Source: Prinia subflava (taxonomy: Eukaryota > Chordata > Aves > Passeriformes > Cisticolidae). From it: a stretch of DNA of 64,000 nucleotides. Shown here piece by piece: positions 54,270-64,000 of the stretch; position 1 is the stretch's first letter, and every line of letters starts with the position of its first letter. The DNA lies in the NCBI RefSeq assembly GCF_021018805.1, contig NW_026960609.1, positions 1,984,001-2,048,000 on the forward strand. The letters run 5' to 3'. The position numbers and the translations under genes are program-made. The notes beneath the pieces are model-generated. The model did not search any database. It was not told the origin of the DNA and worked only from the letters and a program-made list of their open reading frames with translations.

Positions 54270-56083
54270 ATGGGAGGTGGGAGTATAAGCCATACTGGAC
54301 CTCTCCTTTTTCTGTCACTCATATTCTGTCTCTTCCCTTTTGGGATATTGACAAGGCCATGCTACAGGTGTTATCGGAAGTTGTATATGGAAAGACACCG
54401 AGGCTCCTTCTTTATTTCTCACACTCATGTCAACAGTCACTGTTATAACCCTTCCAAATTAGGAAACTTCATGCACAATGGGCAAAAGTACTGGATTGCG
54501 GAGAATTTAGGGGGAAGTGAATGCCCAAAAGGGGAGAAATGGATTTGTTTCACATACGCTATTGGGAATAAAGCACAGGATTTGGTAAAAGAGCAATTGA
54601 TAAACAAAAAGGCCAGGCCAGCACCACCACCTAGACCTGTACCAATCTCACTTGACGGTTTGTATACAAAACTGGAACAACAATTAGAAAAAGAGATATT
54701 TCACGGATGGGTAAAAATCAGTTTGTGGAATTGGGAGAAAGAATAACTAAGGAACTTAACATAACCAATTGTTGGGTCTGTGGAGGGGCTTTGATGTCAG
54801 AAGAATGGCCATGGAAAGGCAGCAGCTTAGGCCTAATTGAGCTCCTTAAGTGGAACCAGACAAGTATAAGGGGAGAAAACCGACCAGAGGGATGGGTTTT
54901 GAGTTCAGTAGTCACAGGGGAAGAATGTCTTTGGCGCAATAGGAAAAAGTTCCTTCATGAAGTAGGAAAAATTCTCTGTAAAAGATATAAGGTTAGTAAT
55001 GGAACCTCCGTATGGTGGGTCCCAGAAGAACCTACCATGTATTGGACCCAGGAAAAAGTAAAAAAAGGAAATTGTAAGTATAATAAAAAAATCAGACATT
55101 TTCAATGTAATGATACAGGGAAAAATCCTTACGTTGGCATCCCAGAGATTTCTAAATTTTGGGAGAATATAGATGAGCAAAAATCGGATTATTGGAAAGC
55201 TCCAGATGGCTTATTCTGGATATGTGGAAAAAGGGCATACCCAAAACTCCCCTCTCAGTGGAAAGGGAGCTGTACTCTGGGAGTCATACAGCCAGGATTT
55301 TTTCTTTTGCCAGGGCCTGAAGGGGATCACTTAGGGATACCAGTTCATGAGGATTTTAAAAGAAACAAGAGAGACTTAATTGGAGGATTCCAAAAATGGG
55401 GAGATGAGGAATGGCCCCCTGAACGTATACTGGAAACATATGGGCCAGCCACCTGGGCACAAGATGGGAGTTGGGGATATCGAACTCCCATTTATATGTT
55501 AAATCGTATTATAAGACTTCAAGCAGCCGTAGAGATAATAACAAACAAAACTGGTCGGGCAATGGAATTAATATCAAGACAACAAACCCAAATCAGAGCA
55601 GCCGTATATCAGAATAGGTTGGCTTTGGATTATCTATTAGCTGAAGAAGGGGGTGTTTGTGGAAAATTCAGTACATCGGATTGTTGTTTAAAAATAGATG
55701 ATAATGGAGATGCTGTCCTGGATATAGTCAATGATATCAGAAAAATCGCCCATGTACCAGTTGAAAGGTGGGAACCCATGCTAAATACTAGCTGGTGGGA
55801 TAATGTGTTGGGAATAGAATGGTGGAAGAAACTAGGCTTCTTCCTCTTATGTGCTACAGCTGGTCTAATATTCCTTCCTTGTTTGATCCCTTGTTTCATT
55901 CGACTCATCACTAGTGTAGTTCAAGGTATGGAATTAGTGGCCATGGATCAAAAATTGAATACAACAAAAACTGTGCAAAGGATTATGGTATTAAAGAAAC
56001 AAAATGGAATAGAAGACCCCTTCCAGGAAGCTAGATTGATTTATGAAAAAAATGAACAAAAAATGGAGGCGAGAAAGCAGTAA
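54270..56083 (+). pseudogene. env of ERV-E with one frame break
   Basis: Envelope precursor. The first in-frame ATG (54270) opens a signal peptide (GPLLFLSLIFCLFPF). The first frame ends at 54746, and a second, overlapping frame (54707-56083) carries the rest. It has a CWVC motif (about 54770), many N-glycosylation sites, a basic cleavage site (RNKR, about 55362), a CX6CC motif (CGKFSTSDCC, 55658-55687), a membrane anchor (FFLLCATAGLIFLPCL) and a charged tail. The frame change prevents one continuous protein, but the TM half is complete. It resembles ERV-A env throughout. Confidence 0.87.
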
Positions 56084-56112
56084 ATACTGCTTGAGCCAAA
56101 GGAATTATAAAA

Positions 56113-56127
56113 AGAAAGAGGGAGGAT
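56113..56127 (+). other. Polypurine tract of ERV-E
   Basis: GAAAGAGGGAGGAT immediately precedes the 3' LTR, the usual plus-strand primer. Confidence 0.75.
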
Positions 56128-56758
56128 TGTGAAAAATGCATATTATATGGCTCTATGTAGATATTTACTATATGTATTATGCTAGGTTGAAAAGTTATGC
56201 TGTATTAACATTTGAATAATATAGTAAATGTAGTTTTGTAATTAACATTAAGCTTTAGTAGTCACAAATAAGAACTATGTGTGTGAGATATTGTTTTTTA
56301 GCTCAAGAGAAAGAGAAGATAACCAAGAAATTCTTCGCACAGAGATAACAATTACAGAAACCCATACATTTTCCAGAGGAGAGAGATTTATGGCTTCCTA
56401 ATCAACAGAAACAACCTCTTCAAGCCTGACTTAGACTCAAAGGCGCCTGGGGGATTAACAGAAAGTTTCTGACAAGTAACAGGCAAACTGTCTTGTTTTA
56501 AATAAAATATGCATAATCATGAGGTTACTCCTCTTAAGGGGTGAATTCTCTTTTGACATTGCCCTTCTCCTGACTGACTTTTGTCTATGAAGGGGGGCCC
56601 AGCCCAGGCTGTAACTCTTTGCTATTATTGTCTTATTAATTGTCCTAACTCTAAATTGTTTAACCTTTATTATTATATTTGTATTATTATTTTTATAACC
56701 ATTTTATTTTTATTAAACTTTCATAAATTTCAAAAACAAGCGATTGGCGTTTATCACA
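56128..56758 (+). repeat. 3' LTR of ERV-E
   Basis: Direct repeat of 49292-49918, ending TTATCACA before CAAGG. Confidence 0.92.
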
Positions 56759-56763
56759 CAAGG

Positions 56764-57105
56764 TGAGATTGGCAATGAGATAACTCATGGAACTACAGCC
56801 TTCACGGTGGTGCTCTGCCCTTTCTCTTCTCAAGTCACTCCTGCTTCCATTTCTTTTTCCCTGGAAAATGTCAAAGAAATCATAGATCAAAAACAGGAGC
56901 TGACACAAAGACAGAGGTACTGGATCTAAGGAATGATTGATTTGAGGAATTGGGTTGTCAACTCTTTACTTGGTGGGAAGTAAGAATTTCAGAGTGCAAC
57001 TATACCTCTTTTAAGATACAAACTTGTCAAACTTGCCACCCTTATTAATATTAGAGCTGGCCAGTCTTTAGTCAGAAGAAGGCCATTTATATCTGCATCT
57101 TAGAG
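56764..57105. other. Intergenic DNA, nothing recognised
   Basis: Unique sequence between the ERV-E duplication and the next LTR. Confidence 0.5.
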
Positions 57106-57111
57106 ATGGGA

Positions 57112-57492
57112 CGAACTCAGTCTCTCTTAACTATATGGAAGCTGGAACAGAGCAACGCACGGTACAACCAATATGGTCAGATTATACGTTCTCCTCTTTA
57201 TTCTTGAAATGGCTGGTTTTATACAGTTTCAGATAGTTTACAGTTGCAGGTGTTTTCCAATTGGCATTCAGCATGAGAAAGAATGCAAACAATCTTAGTT
57301 TAAGGCAGCTACCGTGATTCTGCTCTAACTGTCCTATCTAAAGCATGCACACACCTTAACTTAAATTCTAACTGCGCCACAGGCTTATCTACTTTCACAC
57401 AGGCCTGAGACTGAGGCCCAGGAGGCCCAAACCCTAGGCCCAGTTTGGGATAGCTCAAACTTCATTCCATAACACGTCATGCTCATGTTACA
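57112..57492 (-). mobile_element. Solo LTR, family a
   Basis: ATGGGA at 57106-57111 and 57493-57498 is the 6-bp target-site duplication. On the minus strand it starts TGTAACATGAGC and ends GAGTTCG. Same family and orientation as 1558-1914 and 33205-33582. Confidence 0.93.
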
Positions 57493-57498
57493 ATGGGA

Positions 57499-58983
57499 AG
57501 TAGATTTAGTCATTCAGATGGGACTTTTTCTCAATGTCAGTAGCAAATCAAAGCATTCCTGATGTTATGAAGCACTGTGCTGCTAGAACCAGCTTTGTCA
57601 TTGAAATACCGCCCATTAGTACTCCCATGCCTTGTCACATAACTTAGGAACTGATGGAATTTGAATAACTGTCTTGTCCTTCTGCAAGAAAAGGTAATAT
57701 TGCTCCTGCTTAGTATTGCCTCAGGCTTTTGTGCCAAAACATCACAGTAGAATTCACTGTTGACTGGTAACTAACAGTGAATTTAAAGTGCTGTCACAGT
57801 CATCCTGCTCAGCTTCCAGGCCTAGGTGGCCAAAGCACGTAAGAAGCAATCCACAAGAGATGGCACAAAGCTGAAGGATGAGGATTTTTTTTTTATCCCT
57901 GTTTGTTTAGGACAGGAGGCAAAATGTGTTTGCAAAGCAGAAAGGCTGCTGCAGGTGCAGAAGGCTCTGTTACAGCTGGCATTCTGAAAGATCAATTACC
58001 TACACCAAAGCTGTTCTGCTGCCTTAGCTATCTGCTTGCTTATTACAAAGTTAATTAAAAAGAGCAGGGTTCTGTGTTCAATACCCTCTTCAAGTGAGCA
58101 ACCTAACCCTTAAAACCAGACATCCTTAAGCTGATCAGATGATGGGACAATGTGAAATGCTTGTGGCTCTAAAAGGACACTTCGCAATCATAATACTATG
58201 CTCAATTGAGAAAGCAAGTGAACTGATGTAATATGATGCTATAAATGATGTAGGCTGCATTTCTTATTGAGTTGTTGGGAATAAATGGATTGATAGATAA
58301 AACATCTGATATTGTTACTGAATTTATCATAATAAATATTACTCTGCAATATTTTGCTCCTGCCTGTGAAGAATTAAAATGCTAAAGGGTGCCAACACGT
58401 GATGTTAGGAGCATGTTATGACAGTAATATTATAAATGTTTGTACAGGTTGTCACCAATATTTGAAGCCACTTGTAAAAACAGCACCTTAATGTAATACA
58501 TTACCATACCCTACTGTAAGTGGTGATGTGCCTTTATCCACTGGTACAGAACATGTACATTACTACTTATTCACCCTTTTCTACCCTCTTCCTATGGACC
58601 GTCTTGCAAAAGCAGTGTTAATAGACACAGGGATAACACTCGTGATAAACTATACAGTTGTGGTTAAAGTGTATAGATGTGTTGCATTAATTTCTCATTT
58701 ACCAAAAATATCACTTATTTTCATGTATCCATTTCAGCAGATGCTTTTTCTTCTCATCGTCTATCAGATGCGACAGACAAATATTTCTTTTCACTCTCAA
58801 AAAAGTATCACAAGGCCCCATAACTGATACAATGTGATCTTGAATCAAGACTGTCTTCTGTAGTTCTATCACTATCATGCTTCTGAAGTGTGTTACTTTG
58901 ATATCCTGTAGAGATGGGAAATGTATTTTATTATAAAGAAATCTTTCCTCTATTGAATCAAAAGTTATACTTGCAGAATCACG
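57499..58983. other. Intergenic DNA, nothing recognised
   Basis: AT-rich unique sequence without a supported gene or repeat. Confidence 0.5.
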
Positions 58984-59345
58984 TAAACACAGAATCAATT
59001 AGGTTGGAAAAGACCTCCAAGACTGAGTCCAACTTTAACCAATCCCAATCTTGTCAACCAGATCGTGGCACTAAGTGCCATATCCAGTCTTTCTTTAAAC
59101 ACCTCCAGGGGCAGTGACTCCTGCCACCTCCCTGGGCAGTCCATTCCAATGTTTAACAACCCTTTTGGTGAAGGAATTCCTCCTAACGTCCAGACTAAAC
59201 CTCCCCTGGCACAGCTTGAGGCCATTTCCTCTCATCCTGTCACACCTGGCACAACTTCCTTTCAGGGAGCTGTAGAGAGTAATAAGGCTACCCCTGAGCC
59301 TTCTCTTTTCCAGCCTCTCTCTTAGAGCTGGACCAGGAAACTTTG
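58984..59345 (-). mobile_element. CR1 LINE, 3' fragment
   Basis: Reverse reading of the CR1 end: ACACAGAATCAATTAGGTTGG, AAAGACCTCCAAGA, GGGCAGTCCATTCCAATG and TTTCAGGGAGCTGTAGAGAG blocks in the expected order. Antisense frames (58995-59225, 59095-59373) are remnants of CR1, not host genes. Confidence 0.88.
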
Positions 59346-59714
59346 AATGCTTGATCCACTGAAATGACGACATCCTTCAGCAAAGAAAACCTATTAATTA
59401 TGCTGCTAATGCCAGACCATGTGCACTCTGAATCCCAAACAGCATATGAATACAACTAAGCCACATAACTTAATGGCTGTCAGGTTCAATATAAACTCAG
59501 GAGATGTTAAAATATGAACCCTAGCAATCATCGTAGAATGGTTCTTCATGTGTTCCTGGGCGTGTGGTGCATACGAGATCATGTGGGAGGCGATCTGGCG
59601 GCGCCCATTGAGAACAACCTGCACGGTGCGATTACTGTTATGAACGAATTCCCAGTGGGTATGAGGGCTCAAAAAAAGCTGCCTGTGTTCGCTGCTGTGG
59701 CCCTGGTGTTAGGA
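59346..59714. other. Unassigned sequence with antiparallel short frames
   Basis: Frames of 69 (+) and 88 (-) codons overlap here. Neither shows a domain. It may be the interior end of the element whose LTR-like part follows. Confidence 0.35.
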
Positions 59715-60690
59715 ACGAATTAGAGGGGGCTGGGCTATCCCCATCCTAGCCCCATAGCAAGACAGCTGAGACAGCCGCACCATCCCCCCAGAGGAAAATG
59801 TGGAGCACCCATTAGCATATTAAAAGAGCTCTGAGCACTCAGAATGCAATCCCCCCCCTCCTCCCAATTTGTGCCCAGCCTTTTAGAAAAATGGGGGTTT
59901 TTCTCTTTTGCAGAGAAACCCCATAGCTGGGGTGATGCTGCTGTCCCTAGAAAGCTGCTGACCCCCTCCTGGCTAGGCTAGAGGTACCCCCACACCCCAG
60001 CAAGTTTGAGGATGAAGGGAAGCTGCCCTGTGGCATTCTCCTACCTCAATAAAATGTGAAAAGGAGCAGCTCCTGTCTAGATCGCCCGGTCATTGTTGCT
60101 GTAACTACCTTTTTCAGCAGGGATACCCTCTGCTGTGACCAGGACAAATGCATATGCATTTGTATATGCAAATAAAACCGACCCTGTGAATCCTGGGAGA
60201 GTTTTTTTACAGGAACTGCACCCTAAGATGAGACGCTAGATGCATCAGAGGAGAATTAGATAGTGCCCTGGCCAAGGAAGGAGTGGACGCACCCCCTGAC
60301 CTGGTTTGAAGATTCACCATGACCTATGAGGAGTCTGAACGGAATGGAAACCGGCCAGATCAAGCAACAGAGACAGACAACGGGAAACTCTCGAGGTTTT
60401 TCCCTGAGGGTAAAGAGCTGACTCTGCACTCCAGTGGCAGACCCCTCAGCGCTCTGCCTTCTGATGGTTGACCAGAGAGAGCTTCTAGCTGTTCCCGTGG
60501 AGACAAAGACTCGCCACCTACTGGGGGCAGCTGAGTGAAGATCCGCAACAGTACCTGCTCCATCGGATCACCACAGCAGCGTGAAAAACTCCGGTTGGAC
60601 TCTGCAATCCTGCTGATGACTTTAATAAAGAGCTGATCACATTAATAAAGAGCTGAATATTAATAAAGGCATATGCCCTGTTCTTTTCAA
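59715..60690 (+). mobile_element. LTR-like block next to the TSPAN5 promoter
   Basis: Begins near TGTTAGGAACGAATTAG, with several polyadenylation-like signals on the plus strand: AATAAAATG (about 60049), AATAAAACC (about 60171) and a cluster of three AATAAAG at 60620-60670. A motif shared with the LTR at 10873-11404 suggests a related family. No second LTR and no target-site duplication could be shown, so the borders are provisional. Confidence 0.45.
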
Positions 60691-60699
60691 TTACAGTCT

Positions 60700-61531
60700 T
60701 GCTCCTCCTCATTACCGCAGACAGCCTAGAACCGGTGCTGCCCTCCTGGCAGCTCTCCCGCTGCGGAGCGGTGTTCTCCGTGACAGGCGGGGCCAGTCCT
60801 CGCTGTCTCAGCATTCCCCGGCCTGTGTCACCCCCGGCCGCCGGAGGGGAGGGATGGACGGGCGAGGGACTGCGGGCTGGAGAGATGGCGGGCTGAAGCC
60901 CCTCAGCCTGGCACGCCTGGCCCGGGCGGAGCCTCAGGACCACTTCCGCCCCGCCCCCTCGCCGGCGGCCCCAGCGCAGCCGGATTGGCGGGGAGCGGTG
61001 CCAATCACACAGTGGGGCGGGGCGGGGCGGGGCGCGTGTGACGGCCCTTGGCGCTGAGGGGGCCCGCGGCTCTGTCCTCTGCCCGGGCCGATCTTGCCCC
61101 GGCGGCGCCTTTCTCAGCGGTTTCCCCGCTCCTTGTCGCTCTCTCCTGCCTCCCGTCGCGAGCAGCCGGGGCCTCCTCCATGCGGGAGAAGAGGAGTTGG
61201 GAGCTGCTCGCCCGCCATCCCCGGCGCCCGGCAAGTCGAAGCCGACCCGCCGCCGCGTCGCTCCTGCCGCATCTCCCCGCGGCGCAGAGCCGGACCTGAG
61301 CTCTGCCCGCCGCGCCGCCCCCGGATCCCTCCTCATAGTTTTGCCCCCACCCTCCTAGTCTTTCCAGACCCCTCCTCCTAGTCTTCCTCGTTGTTTTTTT
61401 TTTTTTTTTTGGTTGTGTTTTTTTGGGGGTTTTTTTTTTGGTTTTTTTGGGGTTTTTTTGGTTTTTTTACTTCTCTCCCTTTCTTCCCCTCCCTCTTTGG
61501 TTCTCACCCTGGCTGCGAGCGAAGTGTCTTC
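60700..61531 (+). promoter_or_regulatory. TSPAN5: CpG-rich promoter and 5' UTR region of TSPAN5
   Basis: Dense CpG and GC from about 60755 to 61380, with a CCAAT box (near 61000, GTGCCAATCAC) followed by a run of GGGGCGG units (61014-61035) that would bind Sp1-type factors. This is a TATA-less housekeeping-type promoter. The transcription start is probably between these sites and about 61400. A T/G homopolymer tract (61394-61466) then lies in the presumed 5' UTR. Confidence 0.75.
61394..61466 (+). repeat. T-rich tract with G runs in the TSPAN5 5' UTR region
   Basis: Blocks of 7-18 T alternate with GG/GGGG. If transcribed, it is a U-rich stretch about 80-150 bases before the start codon. Confidence 0.8.
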
Positions 61532-61573
61532 ATGAGCGCAGAGGATGTCCGGAAAGCACTACAAGGGGCCTGA
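61532..61573 (+). other. Upstream ORF overlapping the TSPAN5 start
   Basis: An ATG 13 bases before the TSPAN5 ATG, in another frame, opens 13 codons (MSAEDVRKALQGA) that end past the main start at 61573. Its context is weak (T at -3), while the main ATG has A at -3. Leaky scanning would allow both. Confidence 0.5.
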
Positions 61574-61625
61574 AGTCAGTTGTTGCATCAAATATTTCAT
61601 CTTCGGCTTCAATGTCATTTTCTGG
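61545..61625 (+). CDS. TSPAN5: Tetraspanin-5, first coding exon
   Basis: The 27 codons read MSGKHYKGPEVSCC, then IKYFIFGFNVIFW, and meet a consensus splice donor (TGG then GTAAGT at 61626) in phase 0. By recall of the human protein this is the N-terminus of TSPAN5, including the Cys pair typical of palmitoylation and the start of the first membrane helix. TSPAN5 is a four-pass plasma-membrane protein of the TspanC8 group that controls ER exit and trafficking of the protease ADAM10. The other exons are outside the window. The closest alternative, TSPAN14, has a different N-terminus. Confidence 0.93.
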
Positions 61626-64000
61626 GTAAGTGAGGCCGGTTTCGTGTCTTCCTCTGCTTCCTCCTCATCCTCCTCCTCCCCGGCCGCCGCCGCTCCCGGA
61701 CTTGGCACAGCCAGGAGGGACAGGGACGTATGACAGCCTGGCGTGAGGCCGCGGGGCGATTTTCGATGGGGTGCGGGTGCAAGGCCAGGGGTGCCGCCGC
61801 CTCGGAGCCGACCGCCCCGGTCAGCCCTTCCCCGGGCAAGTTGTGGTGCTGCATTCCTCCACCTCCCGAGGGTGCCGGTTCTCTTCCCTTCCGGCACTCC
61901 TAATTGCTTTTGTTGTTAGTATGAAGCGGATTTCGTGCCTTCTTCTCCCCCTCCCCGTCTTTTCCTTTTTTCCTGTTCCCTCCTTCCTTCCCCCACCTCC
62001 GCTTTGTGGTGGGAGAAGAAGGGAGCAGCCTGGCACCCAGGCCTGGAGAACGAATTGATCTGCATGTTTTCACGCTGCCATCCTTGTTAGATGCAAATAA
62101 TAGAAAGAATCAGAGCTCAGATTCTCTGCACAGTGCTGTTTAATGATTTCACAATGATGAAGTTAGTTATGGCACAGGTTTATTATGATTAGCTGTTAAC
62201 ACATAGTAGTAATAGCAATAATAGAATGGAGGAGGAGCGAAACGGTATTTCCACCCATCCCTAAAGTGCGAGCCCGTAAGAGGCCCGTTTGGGCATTTGT
62301 TGAGATTCCTGACTGTGCTGCTTGATCTGCCTGCACAGTATCTTGTTGTACCATTCCCCACTGGCTGTGGAGTAGACAGAGCTGTATAGTGAAATGTAAC
62401 CTGCCTGTAACAGTACTTCTAGCATCTTCTCAATGTGTTGGATTTGAAAGAGAAGCAGCTGGTTTTGGATGTTCATGCCAAATTTCATAACCACAGAGTG
62501 GGGCAAGGGTTGAGCATTTTCACACACATGTAAGTGATGAGGTCTCACTGCACAGAATATTAAAGTGAGGTGAAGTCTCTTACATGTACAGTTCCCCTTT
62601 TTACGTGAGGTATTTCACAGAGCTTTGAGAAACATGCACAAACCCAGCTTCACAGATTCACAGAATATTCTGAGTTGGAAGGACCCACCAGGATCATCGA
62701 GTCCAGCTCTGGATCAAACCCAGATAAGTGTGGATGTGTTTTTCAGGGTCTTTGGAAGCAAGTTGAATGCATATTTGGTATAGTGGCTTGTTTGGACTAT
62801 AAAGGAGAATCGGGAAAAAAAGCCCCAACACCACCTTGAAGGTTATGGATGAAGGTAGGGAAGAACAGAGGAGAGAAACCTTTTGAGCAGTGCTGAGCTT
62901 TGATTGTCCTCTTGGGGAGAACAGAAGTCAGTGGTTACATGGATAGCAGGTATCCATAGCTAGCCTCAGGTCTGTGTTCCTGGAAAATAAACATATCTGA
63001 AGAAGATGTTTTGAAAGGATGGGAGTTTTGATTAAGTCTACTTTTATACTGTATTACCTTTTCTTAAGAAGATATGCTGCCAGAGTGAAGCTGACTGTGG
63101 CTTTATGTCAGTGTTTACTTGGCCCCAGACCGACCCCTGCAGATGAAGGGTAGCAAGCTTTGTAGTATTCTGACCCTACAGAGCTGTTGTGCTTTTACTC
63201 TTGGCTCAGTTTTCAGTGGTTGAGTTTGCCATGGTTCTTTGCCCTTGTCTGTTTCTTTGTTTTGATTCTGCTGGGCATATGTTGCCGTGAACAGGGATAT
63301 TTTTCAGCAGGGAGCGAGTAGTGTGAGGAACACTTGTGTGCTGCGTCCTTGGATTGAGAGAAGGAGATTATGGTGGAATATATAACCATGTTAACTTGCT
63401 CTTTCAGACACTGTCAGTGTCTCAGAAGCTCTATATCCTGTAATTTCCTTAATTTTATTCTCTGAAGGTGAATGTGTGGATGGTGTAAGAGACAAAGTGA
63501 TTATGTTTTAGGTTTTCTGTAACTAGTCTTTTTCTTACTTCTGTGTTCCTGAGGCTGAAGTAGCTTCTGCATGATGGCAGGTGTGCCTGTGTTGTAACTG
63601 AATGGGCCAAAGGCTTTATACTGCTGGAAAGCTGATCTGAAAGCCTGAAAAAATACAATTGTGTATCAACCACTTTGCCACTTGCTTGATGTGAGGCCCT
63701 TGCTTGCAGATTTCCTCTTTTGCAAAACACTAATTGTCTCATTTGTATTCCTGGCTAAACTTCTTGAAATTCATGAAGACCCAGCACTTTGAGAGTTTAG
63801 TAATTTATTTAGAATATTGTGATCTCTATATGAGAAAGCCTGCATTTATTACCATGTCTCTCATGATTTGGAGTGAAAACATAGGCAGATACTCTTGTTG
63901 AATGCATGTTAATGTTGTTTTTACTGAAGTAATAGCAAACTCTTCAATAACTGGGCCAGAAAAACTGTAAATGAAAATTGCAGATTTGGTTGGTTATTTA
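61626..64000 (+). other. TSPAN5: TSPAN5 intron 1 (5' part)
   Basis: Starts with GTAAGTGAGG. The first 400 bases are still GC-rich, then composition falls to ordinary intron levels. Apart from a CR1 scrap no repeat or RNA gene is seen. The intron continues beyond the window. Confidence 0.85.
62650..62715 (-). mobile_element. CR1 LINE scrap in TSPAN5 intron 1
   Basis: CACAGATTCACAGAATATTC, GAGTTGGAAGGACCCACCAG and GATCATCGAGTCCAGCTC read as the reverse of the CR1 3' terminus. Confidence 0.75.

Larger units (their letters stand above)
49292..56758 (+). mobile_element. ERV-E: env-bearing provirus with shortened gag-pol
   Basis: LTRs of 627 and 631 bp differ at roughly ten places. CAAGG at 49287-49291 and 56759-56763 is a 5-bp target-site duplication. 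The interior has an initiator tRNA-Met primer site, a 1.2-kb leader with tandem repeats, a basic/Pro-rich gag start, a protease joined in frame to the end of RNase H (RT missing), an integrase interrupted by an LTR fragment, a Cys-rich frame, and env with one frame break. Pol and env resemble ERV-A. With no capsid, RT or RNase H core, it depended on helper proteins before its recent insertion, unless the deletions are later. Confidence 0.88.

Noticed and set aside
58995..59373. Short minus-strand frames with [17 protein letters not shown]
   Set aside because: These are translations of the CR1 3' region, a common false gene call in bird genomes.
59406..59723. Antiparallel frames of 88 and 69 codons
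   Set aside because: Considered as transposase or env pieces, but no motif supports either, so they were left unassigned.
60518..61336. 272-codon minus-strand frame across the TSPAN5 promoter
   Set aside because: It covers CpG-rich promoter DNA, has low-complexity Pro/Arg/Ala composition and no domain; it is open because of composition.
1..64000. CRISPR arrays, operons, bacterial insertion sequences, tRNA or rRNA genes
   Set aside because: Tandem repeats found are minisatellites inside ERVs, not spaced direct repeats. tRNA-like text occurs only as 18-base primer sites. All genome features are vertebrate.

Overview
The window reads as nuclear DNA of a bird, most likely a songbird. It carries CR1 LINE 3' ends, several LTR families of the kinds that are abundant in passerine genomes, and at the right edge one recognisable host exon: the first coding exon of the tetraspanin gene TSPAN5 (61545-61625, + strand) in a GC-rich, CpG-rich promoter region. 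No other host gene is supported. The rest is the upstream intergenic flank of TSPAN5, and much of it is endogenous retrovirus (ERV) sequence. The ERV labels A to F are mine.

Layout. 1-8677: unique DNA with solo LTRs, including an LTR inserted inside an older LTR (4802-5799). 8684-13372: ERV-F (+), an old class II-like provirus with an elongator tRNA-Met primer site, gag, dUTPase, protease, pol and env remnants. 13379-19110: unique DNA, two solo LTRs and a CR1. 19115-42872: ERV-A (-), a gammaretrovirus-like provirus with degraded gag, pro, pol and env. Its left LTR is split by a second complete provirus, ERV-B (-, 19483-31854, ERVL-like). The reverse transcriptase region of ERV-B is in turn split by a third provirus, ERV-C (+, 23968-27941). 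The nesting is supported by target-site duplications (TSDs) of 5 bp (ERV-B) and 6 bp (ERV-C); ERV-A has only an imperfect 4-bp match. Further LTRs interrupt ERV-B pol (22060-23502), ERV-A env (33205-33582) and the ERV-A pol-env junction (35326-36245). 42873-47786: ERV-D (-), a truncated relative of ERV-B. 49292-56758: ERV-E (+), an env-bearing relative of ERV-A with very similar LTRs, an initiator tRNA-Met primer site and a drastically shortened gag-pol. 57112-60690: a solo LTR, a CR1 and an LTR-like block directly in front of the TSPAN5 promoter.

The most unusual object is ERV-C. Its two 330-bp LTRs look identical, it has no pro or pol, and it holds one intact Gag-like reading frame of 776 codons. 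That frame has a matrix-like N-terminus, a long GC-rich Pro/Ala/Arg insert, a capsid-like part with a recognisable major homology region, and an arginine-rich tail where zinc knuckles are expected. It looks like a recently active, trans-mobilised satellite ERV.

All assignments come from reading the sequence; no database search was possible. Boundaries given with a TSD are firm to the base. Boundaries of degraded coding regions are approximate. Viral genes are described as they stand, with their breaks.
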